NCBI GenBank assembly: GCA_905250025.1
Contig: CAJNOJ010000231.1
Span: forward strand, 100,836 to 164,835
Direction of reading: 5' to 3'
Length of the DNA: 64,000 nt
From: Adineta ricciae
Lineage: Eukaryota > Rotifera > Eurotatoria > Adinetida > Adinetidae
The notes below the pieces were generated by a model. The model searched no databases and had not been told where the DNA came from. It worked only from the letters and a program-made list of their open reading frames with translations. Position 1 is the stretch's first letter. Each line of letters starts with the position of its first letter. Made by a program: the position numbers and the translations under genes. Of this stretch, positions 21,053 to 34,066 are shown piece by piece.

Positions 21053-23887
21053 TCATAAAAGTGTCCGTGAACAATTGAAGATCAGATTTCCAACATGTGA
21101 CGAGAGAGATGGATACGTATCATTCCGATTCTTCAATAATTGTTTAATGAATGTTAAAGGATTGGAATTGAATCGAGCATGTTCAAGCATTAACAGTGAA
21201 CGATGTTTCGTTTCTTGAACGAATCCATCAGGAGAGATCCAACCATTTTCGAATGCATCTTCTTCAACTACTGTTCGAGGTTTAGGACATAATCCTAAAT
21301 ATTGACAGTAGGCCATATGCTCTTCGTTTGTTTCGAAATAAATAGTGCCATTGAAAACAAATAATTCGACTAACCAATCAATAGGTAACATGAACGTATG
21401 ATTACCATTAGTTGCCGGAATAGATGGAGGAATAGTTATCGTAGGTGTGTTGACAAAGATCGATTGATTTCGTTTTAAACGAGGTAAGAGCAATCGCAAT
21501 GTAGTGGTAGACGTTCGTTCACATTGTTGTAATTGTCCTATTAACCAATTCGCTTCGAAAGCGCTGACAAAAAGAATATGTTCATTCCGATAGACGATTA
21601 TCCAGCGTGGTGGGCGTAAGTATCGATCTAAAAATTCTTCTTGATTTTCAATGACACGTTGAAATTCAGTTGTTATCCAAAAATTCGATCGCCAATTGTC
21701 CTGTTCACACATACTGGTCAATATTGAATCAGTAAAAGCATGCGCTAATGGACGAAATACGTGAGGCAATTCAGCAAAATTCAATGGAGGATCATCTGAA
21801 TCTGTTAATCGTTTGACTTCATCATGCAGAATTGGTTTGCATGGATGAGCAATACGATAAGATTTCTGTTCATGCTCTTGGACACGTTCTTGTTCCTGTT
21901 CGACTTCTTGTTCCAATTCACGTTGCTGTTCTTCATCAACAAATTGCGACAACCGTTGTTTCGATCCACCGTACGTATTCATTCGTTTTAGCACCGCAAA
22001 ATGGATTTCTTCTGATGCAGGAATATTGGCATATTGATACTGATTGATGTAAATGTCGGATATCGATTGAAAAGCTTTTGGTATACCATACACTCGTTTC
22101 AATTCCAAAATTTCCGATTCTAAACACTTCTCTGCTAATTCATCCATGATCCGGTTAGTAAAATCTTGTTGATGGCCTCGCCAATCAATGATTTGAAAGG
22201 CGCTCATTTTCCGTTGATAGCTAAGACTTTGCATTGCCCAGTAATACAATCCATCCCATGTCGCTCGTTGAGTATTTTCATAAACCCATCGCAGAATGTC
22301 TTTCAATTCGATTGATGGTTGTAGATTAGTTTTTAATGAAACGATCTGTCGATGAACTTCATCCGAGCTCCAGAACGTCAATGAATGACTTTCTCCTAGT
22401 CTTCTCATACGCATACATGCTTGCACGAAACGATCTTTCGTTAAACCATTGCCAAGTGTCACAGCCGCTGTGAAACCAGTAGGAAATTTGAAATCAGTTC
22501 CTCTCGTATGCACTTCATCGAGGTAGATAACACATCGGTCTAGCCGTTCACTTGCCGGCGAGCTTGAAAATGCTTGATGATGATATTGTCGATCACAAAC
22601 AATAATGTGATCCGAGTGAAAATAAATGGCATAATCGATTTTCTTGTGATCTGATTGTTCTAACCAATTCACAGCTATTTCACGATTAGTACGATCAACA
22701 AATAGAGCACCAACATCGATAATAACATTTATCATTGTTCGATAACTAGCAATTTCGTTCAAGATCATCTCTGAGGTCATAATAACAGGTAGATGTCGAT
22801 AGCTTTCATTTACAGGCTGTAGTAAATTATTAATCACAATCGCATCAGTACTTTGTAGTTGAGGTAAATCACGCTGATGAATATGAATCGGTAGTAGTAG
22901 TTGGGTATCATTGGTACCGCTGAAGCCAGTAATCATTTTCGTTCGTTTTGCCGATGCTAAATCCCATGAAGAAGCGATTAATTTATGAGGAAACTGTTTT
23001 GCTTCTTGTGGAAAAACAAAATGGTTAAGAAAGTAATTGACGACTACCATATTGTATCGTAGCAGTTGAAAAAGTTTATGAATTTCTTGGTGACATTCCT
23101 TGATGTTGACTTTTTTCCATTGCTTAAGATTTTGGGGAATGTCATGATCGTGCTCCTGCGTGATCCACTCGGTATAGACCATGTCGGGATCTCGTTCTTC
23201 TTGATTCAGACGATCAAAACACTGTAAAATTTGTGAACTCGTCAGTCCACTGTAATAATAGGATAGTTGGGTCAAAACAAGAGCTGTGTCAGGATGACCG
23301 AATTCAGTTCGATCTGCCGGAACATCTTTCGCTCGATAAGGAACGGCCATTAATCGGTTAAAGTTTTTGTTTAAATTGATGCCATAATTGACACGGTAAC
23401 GTTTCTTTAGACAAACGAGCAAAACTTCACTTGATAGTAGACCACGAATGATAAGAAATGATTGAATGTCACTTGAAGAGAACCGATCAATTAGAGAATC
23501 GATTGATATCTTGATATCTAATATAAAAGATAGAATACATTCTCGATCCGTTTTTCGATAGGGCTTTTGGTCGAGCCAATCGTTAACTATCTTAAGACAT
23601 AGATCGGGAAACGATCGATGTGATAGAAAGCGAAATTCTGGAAAGGCACTTCGACTGTTCGATGGCTTGTAAAAGACATTCGTCGGATCGATCCGAGCGA
23701 TCTCTGCAGCAAACTTCTTCACTGAATTCAATATCATTTGAATAAGTTGCCAACGTTCGATTCCACCATCGATTCGCTGTTGTTTGCCAACAGTGTAAAT
23801 TAACTGATATTTACAATGTAGAATTTCATCGGATTCGTCAAGAAGATCTCGTGCGAATGTTTTCAACCATTGTTGAGTAATTAACAT
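21053..23887 (-). CDS. Giant DUF3638/DUF3645 protein, C-terminal part (haplotype X)
   Basis: 945 codons ending at TGA 21053-21055. The piece starts inside the ATPase-like region (LLDESDEILH near 23840). It contains the DUF3645-type block GHPDTALVLTQLSYYYSGLT (about 23240-23300). Then come CVIYLDEVHTRGTDFKFP and FVQACMRMRRLGE (about 22400-22530), and a Gln/Glu-rich coiled stretch (about 21850-21950). It overlaps 27327-27462 identically over 136 bp (23752-23887), so it follows the contig at 27327-29928. With 34067-37738 and a 333 nt gap filled from Y, gene X is 9306 nt, 3101 residues, the size usual for this family in fungi and protists. The ATG at 23885-23887 is internal, not the true start. 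Confidence 0.85.
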   Translation of the reverse strand: MLITQQWLKTFARDLLDESDEILHCKYQLIYTVGKQQRIDGGIERWQLIQMILNSVKKFAAEIARIDPTNVFYKPSNSRSAFPEFRFLSHRSFPDLCLKIVNDWLDQKPYRKTDRECILSFILDIKISIDSLIDRFSSSDIQSFLIIRGLLSSEVLLVCLKKRYRVNYGINLNKNFNRLMAVPYRAKDVPADRTEFGHPDTALVLTQLSYYYSGLTSSQILQCFDRLNQEERDPDMVYTEWITQEHDHDIPQNLKQWKKVNIKECHQEIHKLFQLLRYNMVVVNYFLNHFVFPQEAKQFPHKLIASSWDLASAKRTKMITGFSGTNDTQLLLPIHIHQRDLPQLQSTDAIVINNLLQPVNESYRHLPVIMTSEMILNEIASYRTMINVIIDVGALFVDRTNREIAVNWLEQSDHKKIDYAIYFHSDHIIVCDRQYHHQAFSSSPASERLDRCVIYLDEVHTRGTDFKFPTGFTAAVTLGNGLTKDRFVQACMRMRRLGESHSLTFWSSDEVHRQIVSLKTNLQPSIELKDILRWVYENTQRATWDGLYYWAMQSLSYQRKMSAFQIIDWRGHQQDFTNRIMDELAEKCLESEILELKRVYGIPKAFQSISDIYINQYQYANIPASEEIHFAVLKRMNTYGGSKQRLSQFVDEEQQRELEQEVEQEQERVQEHEQKSYRIAHPCKPILHDEVKRLTDSDDPPLNFAELPHVFRPLAHAFTDSILTSMCEQDNWRSNFWITTEFQRVIENQEEFLDRYLRPPRWIIVYRNEHILFVSAFEANWLIGQLQQCERTSTTTLRLLLPRLKRNQSIFVNTPTITIPPSIPATNGNHTFMLPIDWLVELFVFNGTIYFETNEEHMAYCQYLGLCPKPRTVVEEDAFENGWISPDGFVQETKHRSLLMLEHARFNSNPLTFIKQLLKNRNDTYPSLSSHVGNLIFNCSRTLL

Positions 23888-23888
23888 N
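23888..23888. other. Single-N contig join, haplotype X to Y
   Basis: The right side restarts at a position equivalent to 22132, 1.75 kb further along the same gene. Confidence 0.85.
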
Positions 23889-25537
23889 CTGCTAATTCAT
23901 CCATGATCCGGTTAGTAAAATCTTGTTGATGGCCTCGCCAATCAATGATTTGAAAGGCGCTCATTTTCCGTTGATAGCTAAGACTTTGCATTGCCCAGTA
24001 ATACAATCCATCCCATGTCGCTCGTTGAGTATTTTCATAAACCCATCGCAGAATGTCTTTCAATTCGATTGATGGTTGCAGACTGGTTTTTAATGAAACA
24101 ATCTGTCGATGGACTTCATCCGAGCTCCAGAACGTCAATGAATGACTTTCTCCTAGTCTTCTCATGCGCATACATGCTTGCACGAAACGATCTTTCGTTA
24201 AACCATTACCAAGCGTCACAGCCGCTGTGAAACCAGTAGGAAATTTGAAATCAGTTCCTCTCGTATGCACTTCATCGAGATAGATAACACATCGGTCTAG
24301 TCGTTCACTTGCCGGCGAGCTAGAAAATGATTGATGATGATATTGTCGATCACAAACAATAATGTGATCCGAATGAAAATAAATGGCATAATCGATTTTC
24401 TTATGATCTGATTGTTCTAACCAATTCACAGCTATTTCACGATTAGTACGATCAACGAATAGAGCGCCAACATCGATAATAACATTTATCATTTCTCGAT
24501 AGCTAGCAATTTCATTCAAGATCATCTCTGAAGTCATAATAACAGGTAGATGTCGATAGTTTTCATTTACAGGCTGTAGTAAATTATTAATCACAATCGC
24601 ATCAGTACTTTGTAGTTGAGGTAAATCACGCTGATGAATATGAATCGGTAGTAGCAGTTGGGTATCATTGGTACCGCTGAAGCCAGTAATCATTTTCGTT
24701 CGTTTTGACGAGGCTAAATCCCATGAAGAAGCGATTAATTTATGAGGAAATTGTTTTGCTTCTTGTGGAAAAACAAAATGATTAAGAAAGTAATTGACGA
24801 CTACCATATTGTATCGTAGCAGTTGAAAAAGTTTATGAATTTCTTGGTGACATTCCTTGACATTGACTTTTTTCCATTGTTTAAGATTTTGGGGAATGTC
24901 ATGATCGTGCTCCTTCGTGATCCATTCGGTATAGATCATGTCGGGATCTCGTTCTTCTTGATTCAGACGATCAAAACACTGTAAAATTTGTGAACTCGTC
25001 AGTCCACTGTAATAGTATGATAGTTGGGTCAAAACAAGAGCTGTGTCAGGATGACCGAATTCAGTTCGATCTGCCGGAACATCTTTCGCTCGGTAAGGAA
25101 CGGCCATTAATCGGTTAAAGTTTTTGTTTAAATTGATACCATAATTGACACGGTAACGTTTCTTTAGACAAACGAGCAAAACTTCACTTGATAGTAGACC
25201 ACGAATGATAAGAAATGATTGAATGTCACTTGGAGAGAACCGATCAATGAGAGAATCGATTGATATCTTGATATCTAATATAAAGGATAAAATGCATTCT
25301 CGATCCGTTTTTCGATAGGGCTTTTGGTCGAGCCAATCGTTAACTATCTTAAGACATAGATCGGGAAACGATCGATGTGATAGAAAGCGAAATTCCGGAA
25401 AGGCACCTTGACTGTTCGAGGGCTTGTAAAAGACATTCGTCGGATCGATCCGAGCAATCTCGGCAGCAAACTTCTTCACTGAATTCAATATCATTTGAAT
25501 AAGTTGCCAACAAATTCATCAGATTTATAATCGATTT
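23889..25537 (-). CDS. Giant DUF3638/DUF3645 protein, internal part (haplotype Y)
   Basis: Coding from 25511 down to 23889, aligned with 23754-22132 of X. It repeats the GHPDTALVLTQLSYYYSGLT, RGTDFKFP and QACMRMRRLG blocks with a few substitutions (for example TNLQ to TSLQ). The last 26 nt at the right end (25512-25537) do not match the gene and look like contig-end noise. 25409-25511 is identical to 25539-25641, so the next contig is the same haplotype. The Y copy of the last 1079 nt of the gene is not in the window. Confidence 0.82.
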
Positions 25538-25538
25538 N
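25538..25538. other. Single-N contig join within haplotype Y
   Basis: Both sides share an identical 103 bp overlap (25409-25511 and 25539-25641), so these are unmerged contigs of one haplotype. Confidence 0.85.
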
Positions 25539-27325
25539 TGACTGTTCGAGGGCTTGTAAAAGACATTCGTCGGATCGATCCGAGCAATCTCGGCAGCAAA
25601 CTTCTTCACTGAATTCAATATCATTTGAATAAGTTGCCAACGTTCGATTCCACCATCGATTCGCTGTTGTTTGCCAACAGTGTAAATTAACTGATATTTA
25701 CAATGTAGAATTTCATCGGATTCGTCAAGAAGATCTCGTGCGAATGTTTTCAACCATTGCTGAGTGATTAACATCGAACGACTAGTATCGAAATCCTTTC
25801 GTCGGCATTTATCAATCGTCAGCAGATCAAATGACAAAAGATCTTCTGGTGAAGTTAAAAGCACATCACAATGATCCAGTGCTCGGCGAAATCGATTATA
25901 AATCTGATGAATTTGTTCAGTTGTAAAATTCATGTCACGTCGGCAAGTAAACGGTAAAATACGTCGATTCAACAAACCACCTAATTTGAACCTTAATGAT
26001 TGATAATTCACCGGAAACAAGGACCTCAGAACCACAATACGAACCAGACTTGTCAAAGGCAAGCTTAAACTGAGGGCTAACATTGGAATAATAACAGACG
26101 TTTTCCCTTCGCCCATATTCATTTGCATGACCAGACTTTTCGAAGCCGACAGTTCCGGCTGCATCATATGCCGAGCGACATCAACTTGAATCTCGCGTAT
26201 GGTTAGGTTCATTTCTAATTCGAAGATCAGCCATGGAAGATGTTTCGATGGGATCCAATTTGCGTGTGGAATCGTCACAAGTTCTTTCTGAAATTCTTCA
26301 AGCTTCTTATGATGGTGAAAATGTAATGCACGCTCGAGTTGCTGTTCGACTACCCAATTGACCATTAGACCACCAAGCAATGTACGTTGGTCTGGTGTCA
26401 ATTGGAGAGAAGATTTCGACTGTTCATTCAGCCAGATTTGTTGAAAGAGGGAAATCAGATTGGCCGGTGTTGTTCGAGGTAATAAACCTATGTTGAATAG
26501 GTGCTGATGATCACTGGTAATCGATTGTAGTAGTTCGTTCCAGAAGTGAGTGGATTCTTTGCGAAGGATTTGGAGAAGTTGAAGAATTTCGTCTATGGAA
26601 GGATAGTTTCGTTGGACAAGTTCACTCGATTGTAATTGTCTCCAACTGACGGCGAGTTGATTTTTGAAAAAATGTCCGATTTCACGAAGCGTATTGGTTT
26701 GATCATCGATTGAAGTAAATATCTCCTCGGGAAATGTCTTCTGCTCATGCGTGGTTTCTATCGAAGTCGTTGATTTGACAATATGATCAGAATTACAGTG
26801 GAAATACTTTTCTTCCGCTTTGTTAAGTAATTCCTGATTGATTTGTCTGCTAGATGGTAAAATTTCTATTTGATAACTCTCCTGAAATGATTTCAATGTG
26901 AATTGTTGTGGAGAAACAGAAACTCGTTGATGAAACGGTAACAACTCGTATGAACAGATTAAGTTTTGAATCGTCATTAGAAATGTGTGAAGTTTTTGAT
27001 TTAAATGCCAAGATTTTAATAAGAATTTGATTTGATTCTTTTCTTCCGGTGTTGCTAATCGACATTGGTCTTTGTACGTGTACCCTTTCTCAAAGCAATC
27101 TTTGACTTCTTCAAGAATCGTCCGACGTTGACCAGCAGAGTGTTGAGAATGGAAATCAATCGAATTCATGACCACAGTCATATGTTGAATGTTTGTGTAT
27201 TGAGTAAACGTTGGAAATGTGATGGAATCCAATGATAATGTCGGATCATGCAAGACAGTATACAAGATTTCTAAATAAATCTTTCGAATTCCACGTTTAC
27301 TGGATATGTAATAGAGAAACTTGAG
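25539..27325 (-). CDS. Giant DUF3638 protein, ATPase-core part (haplotype Y)
   Basis: Internal coding segment. DUF3638 core: Walker-A-like MNMGEGKTSVIIP (about 26090-26130), preceded by IREIQVDVARHMMQPELSASKSL and followed by RRILPFTCRRDMNF and the acidic motif LLDESDEILH (about 25708-25740). These match the order and form of SecA/SF2 motor motifs I and II. 27067-27325 is identical to 29930-30188, which fixes its place after the contig at 29930-34065. No stop interrupts the frame. Confidence 0.85.
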
Positions 27326-27326
27326 N
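27326..27326. other. Single-N contig join, haplotype Y to X
   Basis: The right side restarts at sequence equivalent to 25640 of the same gene, in the other haplotype. Confidence 0.85.
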
Positions 27327-29928
27327 AACGTTCGATTCCACCATCGATTCGCTGTTGTTTGCCAACAGTGTAAATTAACTGATATTTACAATGTAGAATT
27401 TCATCGGATTCGTCAAGAAGATCTCGTGCGAATGTTTTCAACCATTGTTGAGTAATTAACATTGAACGACTAGTATCGAATTCCTTTCGTCGGCATTTAT
27501 CAATTGTCAGTAGATCGAATGACAAAAGATCTTCTGGTGAAGTTAAAATCACATCACAATGATGGAGTGCTCGGCGAAATCGGTTATAAATCTGATGAAT
27601 TTGTTCATTTGTAAAATTCATGTCACGTCGGCAAGTAAACGGTAAAATACGTCGATTCAACAAACCACCTAATTTAAACCTTAATGATTGATAATTCACC
27701 GGAAACAAGGACTTCAGAACCACAATACGAACCAGACTCGACAAAGACGAGCTTAAACTGAGAGCTAATATCGGGATAATAACAGACGTTTTCCCTTCGC
27801 CCATATTCATTTGCATGACCAGACTTTTCGAAGCCGACAGTTCCGGTTGCATCATATGCCGAGCAACATCAACTTGAATCTCGCGGATGGTTAGGTTCAT
27901 TTCTAATTCAAAGATCAGCCATGGAAGATGTTCCGATGGGATCCAATTTGCGTGTGGAATCGTCACAAGTTCTTTTTGAAATTCTTCGAGCTTCTTATAA
28001 TGGTGAAAATATAATGCACGCTCGAGTTGCTGTTCGATCACCCAATTGACCATCAGACCACCAAGCAATGTACGTTGGTCTGATGTCAATTGGAGAGAAG
28101 ATTTTGACTGTTCATTCAGCCAGATTTGTTGAAAGATGGAAATTAGATTGGCCGGTGTTGTTCGAGGTAATAAACCTATGTTGAATAGGTGCTGATGATC
28201 ACAGGTAATCGATTGCAATAATTCGTTCCAGAAGTGAGTGGATTCTTTATGAAGGATCTGGAGAAGTTGAAGAATTTCGTCTATGGAAGGATAGTTTCGT
28301 TGGACAAATTCACTCGATTGTAGTTGCCTCCAACTGATGGCGAGTTGATTTTTGAAAAAAAGTCCTATTTCACGAAGCGTGTTAGTCTGATCATCGATTG
28401 AAGTAAATATCTCCTCTGGAAATGTCTTCTGCTCATGAGTGGTTTTTATCGAAGCCGTTGATTTAACAATATGGTCAGAATTACGATGGAAATACTTTTC
28501 TTCTGCCTTGTTAAGTAATTCTTGGTTGATTTGTCTGCTAGATGGTAAAATTTCTATTTGATAACTCTCCTCAATTGATCTCAACGTGAATTGTTGTGGA
28601 GAAACAGAAATTCGTTGATGAAATGGTAACAACTCACATGAACAGATTAAGTTTTGAATTGTCATTAGAAATGTGTGAAGTTTTTGATTTAAATGCCAAG
28701 ATTTCAGCAAGAATTTGATTTGATTCTTTTCTTCCGGTGTTGCTAATCGGCATTGATCTTTGTACGTATATCCTTTCTCAAAACAATCTTTAACTTCTTC
28801 AAGAATCGTCCGACGTTGACCAGCAGAGTGTTGAGAATGGAAATCAATCGAATTCATGACCACAGTCATATGTTGAATGTTTGTGTATTGAGTAAACGTT
28901 GGAAATGTGATGGAATCCAGTGATAATGTCGGGTCATGCAAGACAGTATACAAGATTTCTAAATAAATCTTTCGAATACCACGTTTACTGGATATGTAAT
29001 AGAGAAACTTGAGAAGTATTGTAAATCGCTCGATGTCGTCAGGAACATTCGTTGTTTTAAGTGATTCAGCGAGTTTCAATAGACCAACCCAAATAGTATT
29101 CACAGAATAATCATCAGTTAACCATTGATTCAACGGAAAACAAGTCAGTTCGGATACGTCTTTCAAATATACGTCACCGGAATGATACATGTCATTGACG
29201 AGTTGAATTAGTTTCTGATTTCCAACTGTTGAATCACGCTCCACAAGAGCTTGATATGATTCTTCGGATTTTGTCGTTTCCATGATTTCAATTTCAATTT
29301 CTGCGGATAAGCGAGCGACCGGATTGTATGAATGACGATAATCCCAATAGATTTTCATCAGTAATCGTTCATCATATTCATTTTCAGCATTTAATGTTAA
29401 GATTTCTTCAGTATGTAATGAAAAATGCATAAAATTCAATCTTTCACTCGTTTCAATCAGTTTCTTGACTAATAAATAATAACCACAGTGCTGTAAAGAA
29501 TAAGGCAATGTATCATCATTCCAATCGATCTTTTGCATATGTTGATAGTAGACTGCTTTCGGAGAAATCATTGCGATTTGATGAAGAATATTCAGCGAGA
29601 GTGCATCGTACGGCTGATCAGTCCAGCAACCTGCAGAATTCAACAATTGAAAAGCGCGTTCCATGCCAGTCATGCCAGTATACTGATCAGGAAGAAGGTG
29701 AGATGTCATTGCATGGAGTAATGATAGATATAACCATCCTGAAGGACTATCGTTCGATTGAATAATTCTCAAACGATCATTGAGAATAAAAACGAAATAC
29801 TGCTGAGCATCCGACATGTTTGCCTTTCGTTGTATGAAAACATTCTGATGATCGATTGTTGACGTTCGTCGTATCGCATAGACACGTCCGAAAGGTACGA
29901 TTAATTTCCGATGTTTAAAGTGTTCATG
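27327..29928 (-). CDS. Giant DUF3638 protein, central and ATPase-core part (haplotype X)
   Basis: 867 codons running from HEHFKHRKLIVPFGRV (29928) to GKQQRIDGGIER (27327). It includes the Walker-A-like MGEGKTSVIIP at about 27780-27815 and DESDEIL at about 27405-27430, both unchanged from haplotype Y. Other residues differ at a few per cent. The left end overlaps 23752-23887 identically. The right end stops 333 nt (111 codons) short of the upstream X contig. It is an internal part of a single-exon gene, so the Met at 29817 is not a start. Confidence 0.85.
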
Positions 29929-29929
29929 N
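29929..29929. other. Single-N contig join, haplotype X to Y
   Basis: The right side restarts at sequence identical to 27067-27325. Confidence 0.85.
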
Positions 29930-32900
29930 GGTCTTTGTACGTGTACCCTTTCTCAAAGCAATCTTTGACTTCTTCAAGAATCGTCCGACGTTGACCAGCA
30001 GAGTGTTGAGAATGGAAATCAATCGAATTCATGACCACAGTCATATGTTGAATGTTTGTGTATTGAGTAAACGTTGGAAATGTGATGGAATCCAATGATA
30101 ATGTCGGATCATGCAAGACAGTATACAAGATTTCTAAATAAATCTTTCGAATTCCACGTTTACTGGATATGTAATAGAGAAACTTGAGAAGTATTGTAAA
30201 CCGCTCGATATCGTCAGAGACATTTGCTGTTTTAATCGATTCGGCCAGTTTCAATAGACCGATCCAAACAGTATTCAAGGAATAATCATCAGTTAACCAT
30301 TGATTCAACGGAAAACAAGTCAGTTCTGACACGTCTTTCAAATACACGTCACCAGAATGATACATGTCATTGACGAGTTGAATTAGTTTCTGATTTCCAA
30401 CTGTTGAATCACGCTCCACAAGAGCTTGATATGGTTCTTCGGATTTTGCCATTTCCATGATTTCAATTTCAATTTCTGCGGATAAGCGAGCGACGGGATT
30501 GTATGAATGACGATAATCCCAATAGATTTTCATCAATAATCGTTCATCATACTCATTTTCAGCATTTAATGTTAAGATTTCTTCGTTATGTAATGAAAAA
30601 TGCATAAAATTCAAACTTTCGCTCGTTTCAATTAGTTTCTTGACTAATAAATAATAACCACAATGCTGTAAAGAATAAGGCAATGTATCATCATTCCAAT
30701 CGATCTTTTGCATATGTTGATAGTAGACTGCTTTCGGAGAAATCATTGCGATTTGATGGAGAATATTCAGCGAGAGTGCATCGTACGGCTGATCAGTCCA
30801 GCAACCTGCAGAATTCAACAATTGAAAAGCACGTTCCATGCCAGTCATGCCGGTATACTGATCGGGAAGAAGGTGAGATGTCATTGCATGGAGTAATGAT
30901 AGATATAACCATCCTGAAGGACTATCGTTCGTTTGAATAATTCTCAATCGATCATTGAGAATAAAAACGAAATACTGCTGAGCATCCGACATGTTTGCCT
31001 TTCGTTGTATGAAAACATTCTGATGATCGATTGTTGACGTTCGTCGTATCGCATAGACACGTCCGAAAGGTACGATTAATTTCCGATGTTTAAAGTGTTC
31101 ATGAGTATGCGTCATTGGTGACAGGAGTAAGCCAGATTTTAAACCTGCCAATGTTCCCAAGCATTGATTTTCGTCGATGCACATATCGGAGTATTCACGT
31201 GATACCAAACAACGAGTATTCGTTTGATAAGTGAATGCAATTGCTAAACGTGATAGATGAACGTGAATATTGGTATAATCGCTGAACATGTAAACGTATG
31301 CTTTGTCATCCAGACGATTGAAATAGCGTGTGAATAAGTTTTGAAAGAGTAGTGATGTTTGATTGACTAAGACTTGTGGAGTAGTCAGATCGGTGGTTGA
31401 TAACAGACCGGTATCAATATTTAGCGTGTAAGGTTTATAAGTAAGAAAATTCGGATCTTTGAAATGAACGGCTCGAAATTCGATGATATTCGTTTTCGTA
31501 TTTTTCCAATGGCTGTATTCCGAAATGAATCGAACAGGTAAATCTATTGTTAAACAATCCGAAGGTATTAATTCGAACACTTCATTCGTTTTCAAATGTC
31601 GTTCATATATAATTAACTGATTGTATTGATCATCATGATAAAATTCATATAGAACTTGTCCATCGTCATGATAACTATACTTGGCTATGTAAGTATTCGA
31701 TGAATCGGAGATTTGTACTTGGAAGATATAACGATCGAAAACACGAAGATACAATTCGTTCGAAATGATTTTCTCAGGTAAATAACCAACAGTCATTCCG
31801 TTAACAAGAAATCTTCCACGAAGACAATCAATGGATAAGATTGTAGATTCATATTGACCGTCGTACCATCCGTCATACTCGTTCGAATGGCGTTTCTTCC
31901 ATTTAGCATCGATTGCTTCCTCATGTCGAATGACTGACCAATAAATAATGGCAAAATCGTCCAGACTTTGATACGATGATTGCTGAAGAAATAAAGCAAC
32001 TGTCGGTTGAATCTGCACTAGTATACGATCAGTGAATCGAAGTAAATATTTCATGATCTCGCTCATTGACGTTTGCTTCTTGTTAGAGACCAGATTATCA
32101 TGAACATTAGTCATTGCTTTCAATAACGAAAGCATATGATCATTCGTCGATAATATACGATGCAATCGATTGGAATGAACTGAATAGGTTAATAAACATG
32201 CCACACCAATTGTCACGATATTTCCACGAAGTTTCTCCACTTCAGTCAAATCCGTGGAGGAAATTGTTTGAATAGCCGATGAAATTAACTTGATCCATTG
32301 TTCACCTAAACGGCGACATTTCAGTACCAAATCCACGACTTTCTGCTCTCGACTCGAATTGCATAATGTTAAAACTCTCATTGTAATCATCGTAACTGTA
32401 ATCAACACGAATTCATTTTGCCAATTCAACGCACAATCATCTAAATGACGATTCAACCGTAGAATTAATTCATCAACAAAGTTGTCATCGAATAGAACTT
32501 GATGCGATTCTGCACACCATGACACACTGTCAGAGAACGGACCGTATTGTAAAATCGTATGAATAATCAAGGTTGCAACGCTCTCTTCATTCAGTGGTAA
32601 AGAATCCATTTCTAAGATTGATAATAAATTCCACCATTGTAAGCGATGACCTGAACGGAATGATCCGTACTCGATGAATTGTTGAGATTTGAATTTCGTT
32701 TGGATTTGTGAGAGATCGGCAAGAATTTGATTCTGCACGGACTCAGTTGATTGAATCGCGTATTGTAGATGTTTATAGTCCGACTGTTCCAGTTGCGGAG
32801 TCAACATTCGACATTCATCTTCAAATTTTGGCGATCGACTTGGTGTTAACTGTATTTGTAAACTATTTTCATAGAGAAAATCTTCGATCGGCGCTGTAGC

Positions 32901-34065
32901 AATGCATAAGTCAGCAGTATGAGTTTGTGTTAGGGAATTATTTGATGAGACTAGTTTTACTTTATAATCCTTTGGACCAGTAAACAACGGTTCTAATCGT
33001 TCGCAATGAGGACGTACTCGCAGCCATTCATACATGCGATTATCCGGTTTGTATCGAGAACGATTGATAAATTGCCAAAGAACATCACGATAATATCGAA
33101 TTTCCACCGGCATTCGCAATTCGAACAGAACCGCGAATGCACTAGCCTGTTCCGATGGAATTGGGCATTCATAAATTTCGACGATGATATCTTCCGCCTG
33201 TTCCTCAATGCGACATCGGCGACATAAGGTCTCATTAGACGCACTACTGCATGTACACGACAAACAACTGATAGAATTCATCAATCGATTGTATTTGTCT
33301 TTCGCCGTGCGTACTTCTTGAATCTTTGCATTTCTATCTTGTTCAACTTGTGTTTGTAGATTACGTAGACATTTCGTAATTTTGCTCGAATTCGCAACAA
33401 AATGAACACCGAAACTATTTTCTTCGGTGATGTTTTCCAAAAGATCAGGATTGGACTTGTCCGTGAATCTACTAAAATAATCGTAAAGATCGTGAGCATA
33501 AGTCATATCATCACGCGTAGGTAAGATGAAGTATTGAAAAAGTTCGAGGAGATTTGGAATTTCGATACGATGATGTTGTAAGCGTTCGAATCGTTTGTCT
33601 TGGCATAACTTTTTATGCATTGCACGAATAATTGTTAATGATGTAAGGAGAAATCGAGTATAACCCAGCGGATCCGTTGATATTTGCTTCGAATGGTTAA
33701 AATTCAATGCGGAAGTTTGATAATCGGCGTAGAATCGAGACAACATCTCGAACGTCTCCGGGTTGCGTCCTGATGGTCGATCAGCCCACTGTTCACACCA
33801 AAATTTGATCCAAAGTTCCATGTGAATCAATGCAATCTCACTGGAGTATCTGAATTGATTGGTTAGGACATTGAAAGAAGGTGCTTGATCAAACTCAATA
33901 GAATCAGGAATTCGATAGGCAGTAGACGAAGTTCTCTTGTTAATTCTCGAGTTGTCATTATCAGTTAAATAAGATTTCACTTTCTCACACGAATGTCGAT
34001 AAAGATCAGGATCATTAAGATCAAAATCCAGAGTTAATCTTTCGTTCTTTTGTTGTTCTTCAAGC
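29930..34065 (-). CDS. Giant DUF6606/DUF3638 protein, middle part (haplotype Y)
   Basis: 1378 codons without a stop, from EEQQKNERLTLDFDL to VKDCFEKGYTYKD. It contains a Cys-rich patch (SCLSCTCSSASNETLCRRCR, near 33200-33270) that could bind zinc. Long helical, poorly characterised sequence typical of this family follows (DVLWQFINRSRYK, WWNLLSILEMDS, FAIIYWSVIRHEE). The X copy overlaps it from 34067 to about 36695, with 3-5 per cent residue changes by eye. The patch is altered in X (SYLSCTCSS). Upstream, 125 nt are missing before the Y N-terminal piece at 51668-52585. Confidence 0.85.
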
Positions 34066-34066
34066 N
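34066..34066. other. Single-N contig join, haplotype Y to X
   Basis: 34065 corresponds to 36695 and 34067 to 31437, so 2.6 kb of the gene is represented twice. Confidence 0.85.

Noticed and set aside
29508-30940. 85-residue plus-strand frames duplicated at 29508 and 30683
   Set aside because: They are antisense to the same giant-gene segment in the two haplotypes, not a repeated small gene.
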